Shown here one piece after another: positions 41,947-52,138 of a DNA stretch of 64,000 nt. Position numbers and translations under genes: made by a program. This stretch comes from Myxococcota bacterium (lineage in GTDB: Bacteria; Myxococcota_A; Polyangia; HGW-17): positions 1 to 64,000 of the forward strand of contig JAHJMN010000146.1 of assembly GCA_018821305.1 (NCBI GenBank), in the 5' to 3' direction. A model generated the notes under the pieces. It had not been told where the DNA came from, made no database searches, and saw nothing but the letters and a program-made list of their open reading frames with translations. Each line of letters opens with the position of its first letter. Positions within the stretch are counted from its first letter, which is position 1.

Positions 41947-42822
41947 TTGCTTTTTCAACAGGTAATCCTGGAACTTACAAAATTCTGGGCTGATCACGGA
42001 TGCATCGTATGGCAGCCCTTTGATATTGAAACCGGAGCCGGAACATTCAATCCTGCAACCTTCCTTATGTCTCTGGGTCCTGAGCCATGGAAGGTATGTT
42101 ATGTTGAGCCATCTAGAAGGCCTGGAGACGGAAGATATGGGGAAAATCCCAATCGTCTTGGTCGTTACTATCAGTATCAGGTGGTTTTAAAGCCAAATCC
42201 TGAAAATACTCAGGAACTTTACCTCGATTCACTTCGTCGCCTTGGTATCGATCCCTATGAACATGATATTCGTTTTGTCGAAGATGACTGGGAATCGCCT
42301 ACTCTCGGGGCATGGGGGCTTGGCTGGGAGGTTTGGGCTGACGGAATGGAAGTCACTCAGTTTACATATTTCCAGCAGGTTGGCGGTTTCGATGTAAAAC
42401 CCGTTTGTGCTGAACTCACGTATGGTCTTGAACGTATAGCTATGTTCCTTCAAAATGTAGATAACGTATATGATCTTGAGTGGGCCCCGGGTGTTTATTA
42501 TGGCCAGATTCACCGACATGATGAACTAGAACTTTCAAAATACAACTTTGAAATTGCGGATACGGCTATGGCTTTTGACCTTTTCAATAAATACGAAAAT
42601 GAGGCAAACCGCATTTTCGATGAAGGGCTTGCACTTCCTGGCTATGAATACTGTCTTAAATGCAGTCATGTTTTTAATATCCTTGATGCCCGGGGAGCTA
42701 TTTCCACAACGGAACGTCAAAGATTCATCCTTCGGGTTCGTACACTTGCCCGCAGAGCGGCTCAGGTATGGCTGAAAGTCCGGGAAGATCTCGGTTATCC
42801 ATTACTTCCGAAAGGTGCATAA
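41947..42822 (+). CDS. glyQ: Glycyl-tRNA synthetase alpha subunit
   Basis: GlyQ carries the active site of the bacterial alpha2-beta2 GlyRS. The signature regions are [36 protein letters not shown] and [14 protein letters not shown]. The family normally starts just before this, so I chose the TTG at 41947, with GGAGG 6 nt upstream, giving 291 aa; the 51 extra residues in the track ORF are read from the repeat. It is followed directly by glyS. Confidence 0.94.
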   Translation: MLFQQVILELTKFWADHGCIVWQPFDIETGAGTFNPATFLMSLGPEPWKVCYVEPSRRPGDGRYGENPNRLGRYYQYQVVLKPNPENTQELYLDSLRRLGIDPYEHDIRFVEDDWESPTLGAWGLGWEVWADGMEVTQFTYFQQVGGFDVKPVCAELTYGLERIAMFLQNVDNVYDLEWAPGVYYGQIHRHDELELSKYNFEIADTAMAFDLFNKYENEANRIFDEGLALPGYEYCLKCSHVFNILDARGAISTTERQRFILRVRTLARRAAQVWLKVREDLGYPLLPKGA

Positions 42823-44874
42823 ATGAAAAAAGACTTCATCTGCGAACTTTTATGCGAAGAAATTCCCGTTAAAGAGCAACTGGTGTTTCTTAACGAGAAA
42901 AAAGCTTTTGAAAACATTCTTAATTCTTCACGACTGGGTTTCGAATCAGTTCAGATTTTTGTTACTCCAAGGCGCCTCTCCATTTATGTTCATGGACTTG
43001 ATGAAATGCAAAAAGGCCTGAAAGAAGAAATTCTTGGTCCTCCTGTGGATATTGCTGAAAAAGATGGCGTTCCTACAAAGGCCGGCGAAGGTTTCGCTAA
43101 AAAAACCGGCATAGATTGGAAGGATTTCCATCGAGCAGAAAAAGGCGGAAAACTCTGCATTGCATACTGGAAAATTGAAGAAGGTCGCAAATCCACCGAT
43201 GTTCTGGGGGCGGTTCTTCCTGATTTTATTAAATCAATTCATTTCAGTAAATCAATGCGCTGGTGTGATTACGAGTACACATTTTCAAGGCCTCTCAAGT
43301 CTGTTCTAGCTTTGCATGGTACGGATCTTGTTCCTTTCAATATCTATAATCTCGATAGTTGCCGAAAACTATACGGTCATCGCTTTTTGTCTCCGGATTT
43401 TGTTGAGATCGAAAGAGCTGAAGATTACATCGAACTTCTAAAACGATATAATGTAAATATTGATCATAAAGAAAGGCAGCGGCTTATTTATGTAGAACTT
43501 CAGGCACTTGCACAAGATCATAAGCTTGACCTTATAGAGGATCCTGACCTTCTTGAAGAAGTTTCTCTTCTCCTTGAACAACCCACTGTAGTCCTGGGAC
43601 AATTCTCCGAATCCTTCCTTGAAGTGCCCGAAGAGGCTATTTTAAGTGCCATGAGGAAACATCAGCGATATTTCGGATTCCGAAAAAATGGAGCATTGGC
43701 TCCTTATTTTGCTACGGCTCTGGGTACTCGACTGAAAGATCCATCTCTTGCTCTCCGGGGAAATGTACGCGTACTCAGCGCAAGATTGAGTGATGCTTCA
43801 TTTTTCTTCCGTGAAGATCTTTCCAGACCACTGGAAAGTAGAAAACCTCGTCTTGAGGCTATGGTTTACCATCAGAAACTCGGAACTCTCTGGGATAAAG
43901 TAGAACGCATTATTTCTCTTTCCAAGTGGTTTGCTCCAATTTGCGCAGCAGATCCCCAAAAGGCAGAGAGAGCGGCATTTCTCTGCAAAATGGATTTGGA
44001 AACACACATGGTATATGAGTTTCCTGAACTTCAAGGGCTCATGGGTCGCTATTATGCCTCAAAACAGGGTGAAGATGCTTCGGTTTCCGCTGCGGTTTTT
44101 GAACACTATCTTCCTAGAAATGCACAGGATTTTCTTCCGTCTGTTCCCGAGGGGGTCACAGTAGCTCTTGCAGATCGTCTTGATACTATAACCGGTGGGG
44201 TAGCTGCGGGACTTAAACCAACAGGTAGCGCAGATCCATTTGCTTTAAGAAGGAATGCTCTTGGTCTTATACGCATCACTCTTGAACACGGACTCAGTTG
44301 GTCTCTTGAAGAAGGTATCTTAAAAGCTGCTTCAAATTTAAAAATTCCGTGTAATGGAACCGATATTAAGGCATTTATAATTGATCGTCTTCGTAATTAT
44401 CTCGCGGAAAAATTTCCGAAGGAAATGGTTGAAGCCGTCATTAGCTGCGGTGATGATAACATCTGTGATGTTAATGAGCGGATCAACGCTATTTCGCGCA
44501 TGAGCCAGACTCCATCGTTCAGTCCTCTGGTTGCTTTGTTTAAACGCATGAACATCCTAAAAAAAGCAGAAAATATTGGTGATCAGATTGATGAAACTGC
44601 CCTTGTTGAAAAAGCAGAGATTGATCTTAACAGAATTCTGCAGGATGTTACGGGTAGAGTCGAAAACAAGACAAATATCGGAGAATATACCGATGCTCTT
44701 GAAATTCTTTCAACATTGTATGAACCGGTTGATACATTTTTTGATGATGAAAAAGGCGTCAGGGTAATGGCAGATGATGAAAAATGCCGGTCAAACCGAC
44801 TTACTCTTTTAAAACAACTGGATCAACTCTTTAGAAAAATAGCAGACTTTAAAATGCTAGCGGGGCTATCATGA
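42823..44874 (+). CDS. glyS: Glycyl-tRNA synthetase beta subunit
   Basis: GlyS binds tRNA-Gly and completes the alpha2-beta2 enzyme. The N-terminal FICELLCEEIPVKE, the HD-like and B3/B4 regions (RKHQRYFGF and FEHYLPRNAQDFLP), and a C-terminal anticodon-binding domain (FFDDEKGVRVMADDEKCRSN) follow the usual order. The 683-aa length is normal. The ATG follows the glyQ stop directly, and the stop overlaps the next ATG. Confidence 0.96.
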   Translation: MKKDFICELLCEEIPVKEQLVFLNEKKAFENILNSSRLGFESVQIFVTPRRLSIYVHGLDEMQKGLKEEILGPPVDIAEKDGVPTKAGEGFAKKTGIDWKDFHRAEKGGKLCIAYWKIEEGRKSTDVLGAVLPDFIKSIHFSKSMRWCDYEYTFSRPLKSVLALHGTDLVPFNIYNLDSCRKLYGHRFLSPDFVEIERAEDYIELLKRYNVNIDHKERQRLIYVELQALAQDHKLDLIEDPDLLEEVSLLLEQPTVVLGQFSESFLEVPEEAILSAMRKHQRYFGFRKNGALAPYFATALGTRLKDPSLALRGNVRVLSARLSDASFFFREDLSRPLESRKPRLEAMVYHQKLGTLWDKVERIISLSKWFAPICAADPQKAERAAFLCKMDLETHMVYEFPELQGLMGRYYASKQGEDASVSAAVFEHYLPRNAQDFLPSVPEGVTVALADRLDTITGGVAAGLKPTGSADPFALRRNALGLIRITLEHGLSWSLEEGILKAASNLKIPCNGTDIKAFIIDRLRNYLAEKFPKEMVEAVISCGDDNICDVNERINAISRMSQTPSFSPLVALFKRMNILKKAENIGDQIDETALVEKAEIDLNRILQDVTGRVENKTNIGEYTDALEILSTLYEPVDTFFDDEKGVRVMADDEKCRSNRLTLLKQLDQLFRKIADFKMLAGLS

Positions 44875-45149
44875 GATCTTTTGTCGGTCTTTTAGGACTT
44901 GCCATTGTTATCGGTGCTATTTTACTCGCCGTAAATGCGGGTATGGATGCCCATAGCCTTTACAAAAAAGGTAAACTATCATTTGAAGTTATGAATCCTC
45001 GTTTTTGGCTCAATGACCCCTCAAATTATGTTCAGGGAATAGCTCCAAACGGAAAATGGTTAATAAAAGGCTTCGGATCTCTCATTTTATTTTTTATTGG
45101 GAGACATATTCAAAATCAGTCAAGCCCTATGCATGACGGTTGGAAATAG
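44871..45149 (+). CDS. Small membrane protein
   Basis: The 92-aa protein has an N-terminal helix (VGLLGLAIVIGAILLAVNAG) and a second near residues 68-85 (GSLILFFIGRH). In its MotA-like N-terminal look it recalls membrane-anchored accessory proteins, but it is too short to assign. Its ATG overlaps the glyS stop (ATGA), and the next lipoprotein gene starts three bases after its stop, so the four genes form an operon. Confidence 0.65.
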   Translation: MRSFVGLLGLAIVIGAILLAVNAGMDAHSLYKKGKLSFEVMNPRFWLNDPSNYVQGIAPNGKWLIKGFGSLILFFIGRHIQNQSSPMHDGWK

Positions 45150-45152
45150 CAA

Positions 45153-46454
45153 ATGAAAACATATATTTCTATATTAATGGCACTGTTGTTATTAAATGCC
45201 TGTGCAAAAGAGACTCCGGGTATTGATCCTGTGGAAACGGAAATTTTCTTCCCCACGGGGCTTTTGCTCAAAGAAAACACTCTGTTTGTAACCAATGGAA
45301 ACAGTGATCTTAAGTACAACGGCTCCACGATATCAGCCCTTGATTTTCAGGAAATTCTATCCATGCTTGAGAATCCTCTGGAAAAAGCCGGTTGTTATCC
45401 TGATCCTGAAAACATAAGCGAATTTCTGTGCGATCTGACATCTGATTATGTTCAGACAACCCTTCGTACGGGCAACTTTGCCGGGTACATGATTGCGGCA
45501 AATCACCCCGGGACCGACTTTGATTATCGCTTATATGTAAGCGTGCGTGGTGATCCATCAGTTACATTTATTGATGTATCCGTTGATAATGATGGAAAAA
45601 TTACCTGTATGGACTGCGGAAACGGTTGTGATGACTCTTTTCCCAGGGATTGCAAACGTTCTAACCGCATTGAACCGGATGATGCTTTATATTCGGATCC
45701 GTTTCGTTTCCACTATGATTCATCAAGAGAAATCATAGTTGTTTCACACCTTAGTGAGGCAGCCTTAACGGTTATAGATAATGCCGTGGATCCGCCTATG
45801 GTTTCTCAGGTTCTGGAAAATGTTTTCACGGAGAACTCCGTGGGATATGCCGGAGGATTCTCCATGGCATCTGTTGGCAATGATCGCTTTTTTGCAACAA
45901 ATGCATACGGGCCGGAGATTATGAGTTTTTCATTTGTGGATGCCGACCCGATTGATTTTATAATTCCCTCAAGTAATTATTATCTTCAGGCACCATGGGG
46001 GCCCTTCGAATATGGTGCGGAAGCTCGTGGGATGGTGGTTTCCTCCGACGGGAATACTTTATATTCCACGGTCAGGTATCCGCCTTTACTTCTTGCTCAT
46101 GATCTGACTCCTGATGAAAACCATCTTCCATCTATGGATCTATTGGGAGCATTTGAGATTCCCATGCAGCCGTCTCTTATAAAAACCTCCAGTATTGCTT
46201 TCGGATACGAGCTTATTTATATTGCAAATTTTTCAATTGGACAGATAACAGTTGTTGATCCAGTTCAGGGTAAAGTCATTGAAAATATTGATGCGGGCAG
46301 TGGTCCGAGTGATTTTATTTTTGTGGAAGAACCGGAATTTACCGGAATAATATCCGCAAACTTTGGTGAAGGAACTATATCCTTCATAAAAATTGAGAAT
46401 GGAATCCATAAACGGATAGGACGTTTGGGAAAACCACAGAAAATCGGAAACTGA
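45153..46454 (+). CDS. Lipoprotein with predicted beta-propeller fold
   Basis: The lipobox LLLNACAKE follows a short signal peptide. The mature part reads as repeated blades of the YVTN type (EIIVVSHLSEAALTVIDN, LIYIANFSIGQITVVDPVQG), so a 6- or 7-bladed propeller is likely. It also has a Cys cluster (CMDCGNGCDDSFPRDC). GGAAA precedes the ATG. It probably acts at the outer membrane or periplasm. Its ligand is unknown. Confidence 0.75.
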   Translation: MKTYISILMALLLLNACAKETPGIDPVETEIFFPTGLLLKENTLFVTNGNSDLKYNGSTISALDFQEILSMLENPLEKAGCYPDPENISEFLCDLTSDYVQTTLRTGNFAGYMIAANHPGTDFDYRLYVSVRGDPSVTFIDVSVDNDGKITCMDCGNGCDDSFPRDCKRSNRIEPDDALYSDPFRFHYDSSREIIVVSHLSEAALTVIDNAVDPPMVSQVLENVFTENSVGYAGGFSMASVGNDRFFATNAYGPEIMSFSFVDADPIDFIIPSSNYYLQAPWGPFEYGAEARGMVVSSDGNTLYSTVRYPPLLLAHDLTPDENHLPSMDLLGAFEIPMQPSLIKTSSIAFGYELIYIANFSIGQITVVDPVQGKVIENIDAGSGPSDFIFVEEPEFTGIISANFGEGTISFIKIENGIHKRIGRLGKPQKIGN

Positions 46455-46465
46455 CAGGCTAAAAA

Positions 46466-48910
46466 ATGCACTATAAACTTCTATTTTTATTATCTGTATC
46501 CTTGTTTTTTATAATTTCCTGCGATGAAACAACTTCCGAAGCCCCGGATCGCCTGTTAGATGGTCCTATACAGTCTGTGTTTTTCTGCACAACCACTGAT
46601 GCATCTGGAAACCAGCAATATCTGAGCGCCACCGAGTGCAGTACTTCTGATGAAAACACCGTGAAATATGCACTGACTCTGGCTTCCACAAGGGGAGAAT
46701 TGGCTTTAGTCAGTCTCTCAAGTGAGAAGTTCATTGATCTGGATAAATATCAGCCTGGTTATAATTTTATCCCCGTTGGCAAACCGGTGTCTGGGATGGT
46801 TATCAATGAAGATACCGGTGTTGTAAGCATTCTTGGATCAGAACCCGCTAAGATTACTAAAGTCAACATAGAAGACATTGTTCAATTTTTAAATGGAAAC
46901 AGCACTTCAATACCAACAGTTACATCCAATTTCGCCACAACAAGTGGTTTTTTAAGGGCAAACGCCACTTCAATCGAGATGTTACCGTCTTCGGAGAATT
47001 TTCTCGCAGTTATGCCGAGATGCGGGGCTGTTGTTGCCCTTAGTGGAGACGCTACAGTCCTTAATGCACTGAGAATGGAAGATGCAACTTCACTCTCAGT
47101 AGTAACAGGAGATTTTCAGTGTCCCGCAGAAGGTGCCCCCATTGAAAATGAAGCACCGTCTTCAGAAGAGACGTTTTCTCGATTTCCAACAACCCTTTTA
47201 TCCTCAGATGGTTATGTATACATGGCATTCTATGACGGTTCAGATGCTTCTGTTTTTCAAGTGGAACTGGACTCTGCGGGAGCAATCCTGAACACAACGC
47301 CCATCACTCTTGAAGGTAATACCGGTGGGATTGCACGCATGAGAATGTCTCCCCAAACAAGGTGGGGAAAGTTTCTTTACCTGATCACCCGAGCGGGAGA
47401 TGTGAGAGTTGTCCGCGTTGATGATCTTACAGAATGCGACACTAACGTTGAAACAGGTGCTTTGGGAAATATTTCTATTGATGATCCAAACCGAGGGTGT
47501 GTACCTGTGGGTTTGATGCCTCGAAACCATATATCTACTGCACCAGGTATCAGGCCCGGGCGCAATCAGATTGCCGTGGACGTTGCCTTTTTTGAAGATG
47601 AAGTTACATCAGATCTTGATTCCAAAACGACTCTCAATGGAATTTTTGCTTTTATCCTCACTATGAATGGGAATCTTTATGTAACTAACCTTGATGAAAC
47701 TTTTTCTGAAACTCTTTATAGTTATAGGCTGACTGATGATAATGAAGTTTTTTATCCCGCCGAAGTAATGGCTCACAGACTTAGAAATCTTACTGCGGTA
47801 GAATCAAATGGTTTTGAAACCACCGGTAGACCTCGAGTGACAAATGATCCCTATTATCGTGTAGATGGATATTCAATTATTCCCGATGATAGACCTGCTA
47901 TGGTTATTGAAAATGATTCACTGGTTTCTGATATCGAACAATACATGAGTCGAAATGAAACCTGGTCTTTCGTCTGGCAGGGGACAATTCCAGATACAGC
48001 TAGAAGTTCAGGTATAGTTCCCGAAGATGATTCATTCCTCGAACTTTATGATCCAGGAACAAGTTTCTGTGAAAAAGATATCAGGCCCGGTGATGTAGTA
48101 ACTTTTGCAGGATGCTATGATAGTGACGACTGTGATCCTGGTTTTCAGTGTCTTAGAACTCCCCTTCAGAGCTATGATACAAACGGAATGTGTTTCCCGG
48201 AAGATTCCAGTATCGACTACAGTAATGTATGTCGAAAGCTACTTGCTTCAGACAGGGAATATTTGATCACCGAGGTTTATTCCGATTCCCTTACCCTTGA
48301 ATTGAATTATCTGCATGAAACTATTGATTCTACTGCTCTTGTTTCCTGTGAAAGCAATATTGACTGTACTCGCTTGACTGATAGAGGCGGTGGTGTATGT
48401 ACTGAAATAAATGGACAAAAATACTGTGTCAGTGCTCCGATACCATTAGAATCCGTGGGAATGGATGTAGAGAAATGGTGTCTCACCGGGTTTCAACCTT
48501 ACAATATAAGAACGGGAAATGAGTTTTTCGTATACAGCAGTTCCACACCGTATGTTTTTGAAACTTCAACAAATTCAGGAATGCAATGTGTATATGAGGG
48601 TCCATCTCAAAATCGATTTGCTCCCGTTAATGGAATTGTTGAATTGCCCTTCTTTAAATTTAACATGACCTTCAACCCATCTCGATTAATTGAGTGGAAA
48701 TATTCCATCAGTTTCGAAATGGAAGGAGCATTCAGTTATTTCGTAGGCGATATGGGTGCTCGATTCCCTGCTTCAATTTCCTATGGCCCTGATGGTAATT
48801 TCTACATATCCGATGCCGGTGATACAGGTTCTTCAGGGACAACCGTGGGCCAATTGATCCGTCTTGTTCCAGATGATTTCTACATTGATTCAGATTTTAT
48901 CATCCGCTAA
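46466..48910 (+). CDS. Large Cys-rich lipoprotein with propeller-like repeats
   Basis: The signal peptide with lipobox (FFIISCDE) starts an 814-aa surface protein. The body is repetitive and beta-rich; the second half has paired Cys motifs such as CYDSDDCDPGFQC and CESNIDCTRL of the type seen in Myxococcota-like surface proteins. The end GDMGARFPASISYGPDGNFYI again looks like a propeller blade. It lies 11 nt after the previous lipoprotein gene, so the two are probably a pair. Confidence 0.75.
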   Translation: MHYKLLFLLSVSLFFIISCDETTSEAPDRLLDGPIQSVFFCTTTDASGNQQYLSATECSTSDENTVKYALTLASTRGELALVSLSSEKFIDLDKYQPGYNFIPVGKPVSGMVINEDTGVVSILGSEPAKITKVNIEDIVQFLNGNSTSIPTVTSNFATTSGFLRANATSIEMLPSSENFLAVMPRCGAVVALSGDATVLNALRMEDATSLSVVTGDFQCPAEGAPIENEAPSSEETFSRFPTTLLSSDGYVYMAFYDGSDASVFQVELDSAGAILNTTPITLEGNTGGIARMRMSPQTRWGKFLYLITRAGDVRVVRVDDLTECDTNVETGALGNISIDDPNRGCVPVGLMPRNHISTAPGIRPGRNQIAVDVAFFEDEVTSDLDSKTTLNGIFAFILTMNGNLYVTNLDETFSETLYSYRLTDDNEVFYPAEVMAHRLRNLTAVESNGFETTGRPRVTNDPYYRVDGYSIIPDDRPAMVIENDSLVSDIEQYMSRNETWSFVWQGTIPDTARSSGIVPEDDSFLELYDPGTSFCEKDIRPGDVVTFAGCYDSDDCDPGFQCLRTPLQSYDTNGMCFPEDSSIDYSNVCRKLLASDREYLITEVYSDSLTLELNYLHETIDSTALVSCESNIDCTRLTDRGGGVCTEINGQKYCVSAPIPLESVGMDVEKWCLTGFQPYNIRTGNEFFVYSSSTPYVFETSTNSGMQCVYEGPSQNRFAPVNGIVELPFFKFNMTFNPSRLIEWKYSISFEMEGAFSYFVGDMGARFPASISYGPDGNFYISDAGDTGSSGTTVGQLIRLVPDDFYIDSDFIIR

Positions 48911-49051
48911 CGCAACCTTTCCATATTTTCCGCGATAATAAGTCAATGTCGGTGAAAACTTGAAAATACAGTAGTTCAGGATATTGACTGATTCAAGATA
49001 TTGATTTTTTCCTGATTTTTTTTATTTTCATTGCAGAACATGGAGATTGCT

Positions 49052-50083
49052 GTGTCCGATCGACCCGGAGGGGAGCCTAATCAGGAGCCAACCCCAAAAA
49101 GACTTGAAAGAGCTTACAAAGAAGGCGAAACCGCTTGGTCTACCCGAATAGTTGCAGCCATTCAGTTTTCCGTTTTTCTTCTTATCTTTTCGGCAGTTAT
49201 AAAATCTTCGTGGAATTTAATATTGGAGTTCGGTGCAGGGATTTTTTCCGGAAAAACGACGGTTAATGGAATTCATCTTGTGCTTTATGACAGGATTCTC
49301 GCAATTACACTTCCTGTCATTATTGCCATTGGTGGCGCTACTCTGGCAGCGGGATTTCTTCAAATTGGTTTCCGTTTCAATATTCACCGACTTCAACCTA
49401 AACTTTCCAATCTAAGCCCAGTGCGCGGAATTAAACAGATATTCAGTCTGAAACGTGTAACAGATATGCTTCTCAGTCTGTTCTTTATTGTTTTCGTTTT
49501 AATATTACTAACTGAGACTGTTTGGAATCATCGAAAACACTTTGTTCAAAGCGCATTGAATCAGGAACTGGGTAACATTGGTGTTTATACCGATATTATT
49601 TTCTCGTTTTCTACTAAACTTCTTGTATTTACGATCATTTTTGCGGCAGTAGACTGGTTTATAATATATAGAAGGTATCGTCAAAATCTTATGATGACTA
49701 GATATGAAGTAGAAAAGGAAATGAAACAGGATGAGGGTGATGCAAATATTAAGAGTCAGCGTCGGCAAATGCACGCAGAACTCTCAATGTCCGAAGGTAT
49801 AAAAGCAGTCAAGGAGGCAGACATCGTGATAGTAAACCCCACAAAAATTGCTGTAGCCCTGAAAAGTTTTGATGGCAGTATTCCTCAAGTAGTGGCCAGT
49901 GGAGAAAATGCTAATGCACTGAAAATAAGAAAAGAAGCGGAGAAGCATGGTGTACCCGTTTATCGTGATGTTCACCTTGCCAGAAATCTGAAATCAATCA
50001 ATGTGGGAAGTGAGATACCACAAGAGCTTTTCGATGCAATTGCTATAATTCTGGCAACAATCGAGAAAGATGGCACAGTATGA
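49052..50083 (+). CDS. FlhB/YscU-family export switch protein, orphan
   Basis: In flagellar and type III secretion systems this protein forms part of the export gate and sets substrate switching. Four membrane helices lie in about residues 20-210, followed by a soluble domain with the autocleavage-type site VNPTKIAVALK, where NPTH is usual; N-P-T is kept. PTPKRLERAYKEGE is the conserved N-terminal part. I chose GTG 49052, as GGAG lies 6 nt upstream; ATG 49040 is possible. No other flagellar or secretion gene is in the window. Confidence 0.88.
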   Translation: MSDRPGGEPNQEPTPKRLERAYKEGETAWSTRIVAAIQFSVFLLIFSAVIKSSWNLILEFGAGIFSGKTTVNGIHLVLYDRILAITLPVIIAIGGATLAAGFLQIGFRFNIHRLQPKLSNLSPVRGIKQIFSLKRVTDMLLSLFFIVFVLILLTETVWNHRKHFVQSALNQELGNIGVYTDIIFSFSTKLLVFTIIFAAVDWFIIYRRYRQNLMMTRYEVEKEMKQDEGDANIKSQRRQMHAELSMSEGIKAVKEADIVIVNPTKIAVALKSFDGSIPQVVASGENANALKIRKEAEKHGVPVYRDVHLARNLKSINVGSEIPQELFDAIAIILATIEKDGTV

Positions 50084-50325
50084 AAATAACAAATGGAATA
50101 CGAAATATTTTACTAAAGGTAACCCAGACACAATCTGGGGAACCAGTTCCTGAGGTTACGTTTTCAGATTTACAAAAAGACAAAAAGTCAACATGGTCTT
50201 CTTTCGATTTTAATCAGGCAATTTCCGGATCGGAATTGATTGATAAATACTTTCCTGGGCTAGAAAAAATGAAACAGATGCGTCAAAAAATCCGGGGTCG
50301 GATGGGTTCAATAATCTGCGGTTGA
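50080..50325 (+). CDS. Small unknown protein coupled to the FlhB-like gene
   Basis: The ATG overlaps the previous stop (ATGA), so translation is coupled. The 81-aa product is soluble and charged, with a basic end (LEKMKQMRQKIRGRMGS). It might be a partner or chaperone of the export protein, but the sequence shows no known motif. Confidence 0.6.
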   Translation: MKITNGIRNILLKVTQTQSGEPVPEVTFSDLQKDKKSTWSSFDFNQAISGSELIDKYFPGLEKMKQMRQKIRGRMGSIICG

Positions 50326-50346
50326 TCTCGTGAACAATGGGCCGTT

Positions 50347-52137
50347 TTAATTGCCAGAGATTCTCGGATAAAAATCAAGGTAGTAATCTACTGCGTCAAT
50401 AGAGTGTCTGTAGGTTACTCTTCCATTAACAACCCTCATTTGGGCTGGCATATAAAATCTTACAAAGGGAAGAGCATCCATATATTTTCGTTTTATTTCT
50501 TTCAGTTCGTCTGAGGATAAAAATTGTTCAGGTTTAGGCATTTTATCCATTACTGCTTTAAGTCTGTCTGGAGTAGGACTTACAATAATCTCCATCAAAG
50601 ATTTCAGTGATGTTGTAAGCTCAGAATTCTTAAATGCTTCGGGAAAAACGTCTTCATGGAAAAAGTTTTTAACATTTTTCCATGGAGCTACTTGAGGATT
50701 GCCTTCAGACCGCTTTATTTCTCTGAGACCTAAAACCAATCGAATGAGTGCCTCATCGGCAATAACATCCAGGGAAGGGATTTCAGAAATTGACCGGTGG
50801 ATAAGATATCGATAACTCCAGTACTGAATCGGAGTCTTCTCGCATCCTGATTTTTGGGAAAAACCTGTAACTGAATGATTTATCATAATTAATTGTATAA
50901 CGAGCCTTCGCCAGATAGTTTTTATTACTTCAGAATCATCATACTCCTTATGAAATGTTCTGGTTTTAAGATTATCCGAAGACAGTTGTACGGCATCCTT
51001 TATTCGGTAATCCATTTCAGTCAGAAGCTCATTCATCCCCGAATAGCAGGAGTGAAAATTTTTTGCATCATTTTCGGAAAAGATCAGTTTTGCAATATTA
51101 AAACCAGTTTTTCTCCAGTCTGTGTTGTAAATATTTCCCGGCAAAACATCACTACCTGGATAAACTTCCCTTTTAATACACATCGAGCAGGGCCCTGCCG
51201 CACGGATCAAATATTCATCAGTGTATTTTTTATCCTCAAGCGTGTACTTGGTTTGTGGAAAATAATTTTGAGCCGTATCAATAAATGTTTTCTGGAACAG
51301 ATCAAAAGCAAAACGCTTACTCTCAGCATTGAAAGTAAGCCATAATCGGAAATCATCGCCAAAGGGCTTTATATGCAGACGATATCTTGCGATTTCAAAA
51401 TGGCTCTCTGCAGGTTTTATTTTTTTTGACAAAATATTAATCATTCTACGGAAGGCGTTTCTCTGGTCTCGGGAGAGCTTTAATTGGAGTGATTTTAATA
51501 GTTCGATGCTGTTTTTTGGCTCCACAATGCCGTTTCTTCTACCGTTCCACACAATCTCCGTGAGGGAAGTGAGAAATAAGTCGAGATCTTTTTGGGTTGT
51601 ATGCCTGAGATTATAGCCTTTACTGTAAAGCTTTTTAACAAGTTCCCTAAAATCCTTTTCTTTAAATGTCGGTTTGTGATTTGAAGGAATTGTTTTTAAG
51701 GCGAATAGAGGCAATGTATAATTTCTAATATTCTGTAACAAATCAGAAGCGGAAGACTCTTTCTCAGAAGAATTGAGCAGTGAAGCTATAAAACTTGCAG
51801 TGTCAAATTCATCAAGACTCTGGAAAATCTTCATTTCCCAGGAATTCATGAATTCAATTATCGTGTTCAGCGTCTTTGTTTCATCCGTAGACAAAGCGTA
51901 GGAAGGCGCAGACGAGAGATTGTGAAAAAGATACTGATTTTTTCCATCGAAAAAATCGAAAACAACTTTTCTTGTTTCAACAGTTTTTCGTTTCTTTTCG
52001 CGGCTTATCCCATCACTGGCTATATCACTATTGCTCTGATCTTTTGTTTCCGTTGAGGATTTTCCTTTACCGGATAAAACAAGAGTCTCATCAGAGCATG
52101 ATGTTAAAATTGCTATGATAATCAAAATTCTATACAT
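50347..52137 (-). CDS. Large lipoprotein, unknown function
   Basis: A short signal peptide with lipobox (IIAILTSCSDE) leads to a Ser/Thr/Lys-rich linker and a helical 550-aa body. A CSMC motif lies near the middle. AAGGAAA precedes the ATG. It begins one base after the patatin gene's stop on the same strand, so the two are co-transcribed and may act together at the envelope. The family is not recognised. Confidence 0.7.
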   Translation of the reverse strand: MYRILIIIAILTSCSDETLVLSGKGKSSTETKDQSNSDIASDGISREKKRKTVETRKVVFDFFDGKNQYLFHNLSSAPSYALSTDETKTLNTIIEFMNSWEMKIFQSLDEFDTASFIASLLNSSEKESSASDLLQNIRNYTLPLFALKTIPSNHKPTFKEKDFRELVKKLYSKGYNLRHTTQKDLDLFLTSLTEIVWNGRRNGIVEPKNSIELLKSLQLKLSRDQRNAFRRMINILSKKIKPAESHFEIARYRLHIKPFGDDFRLWLTFNAESKRFAFDLFQKTFIDTAQNYFPQTKYTLEDKKYTDEYLIRAAGPCSMCIKREVYPGSDVLPGNIYNTDWRKTGFNIAKLIFSENDAKNFHSCYSGMNELLTEMDYRIKDAVQLSSDNLKTRTFHKEYDDSEVIKTIWRRLVIQLIMINHSVTGFSQKSGCEKTPIQYWSYRYLIHRSISEIPSLDVIADEALIRLVLGLREIKRSEGNPQVAPWKNVKNFFHEDVFPEAFKNSELTTSLKSLMEIIVSPTPDRLKAVMDKMPKPEQFLSSDELKEIKRKYMDALPFVRFYMPAQMRVVNGRVTYRHSIDAVDYYLDFYPRISGN

Positions 52138-52138
52138 T

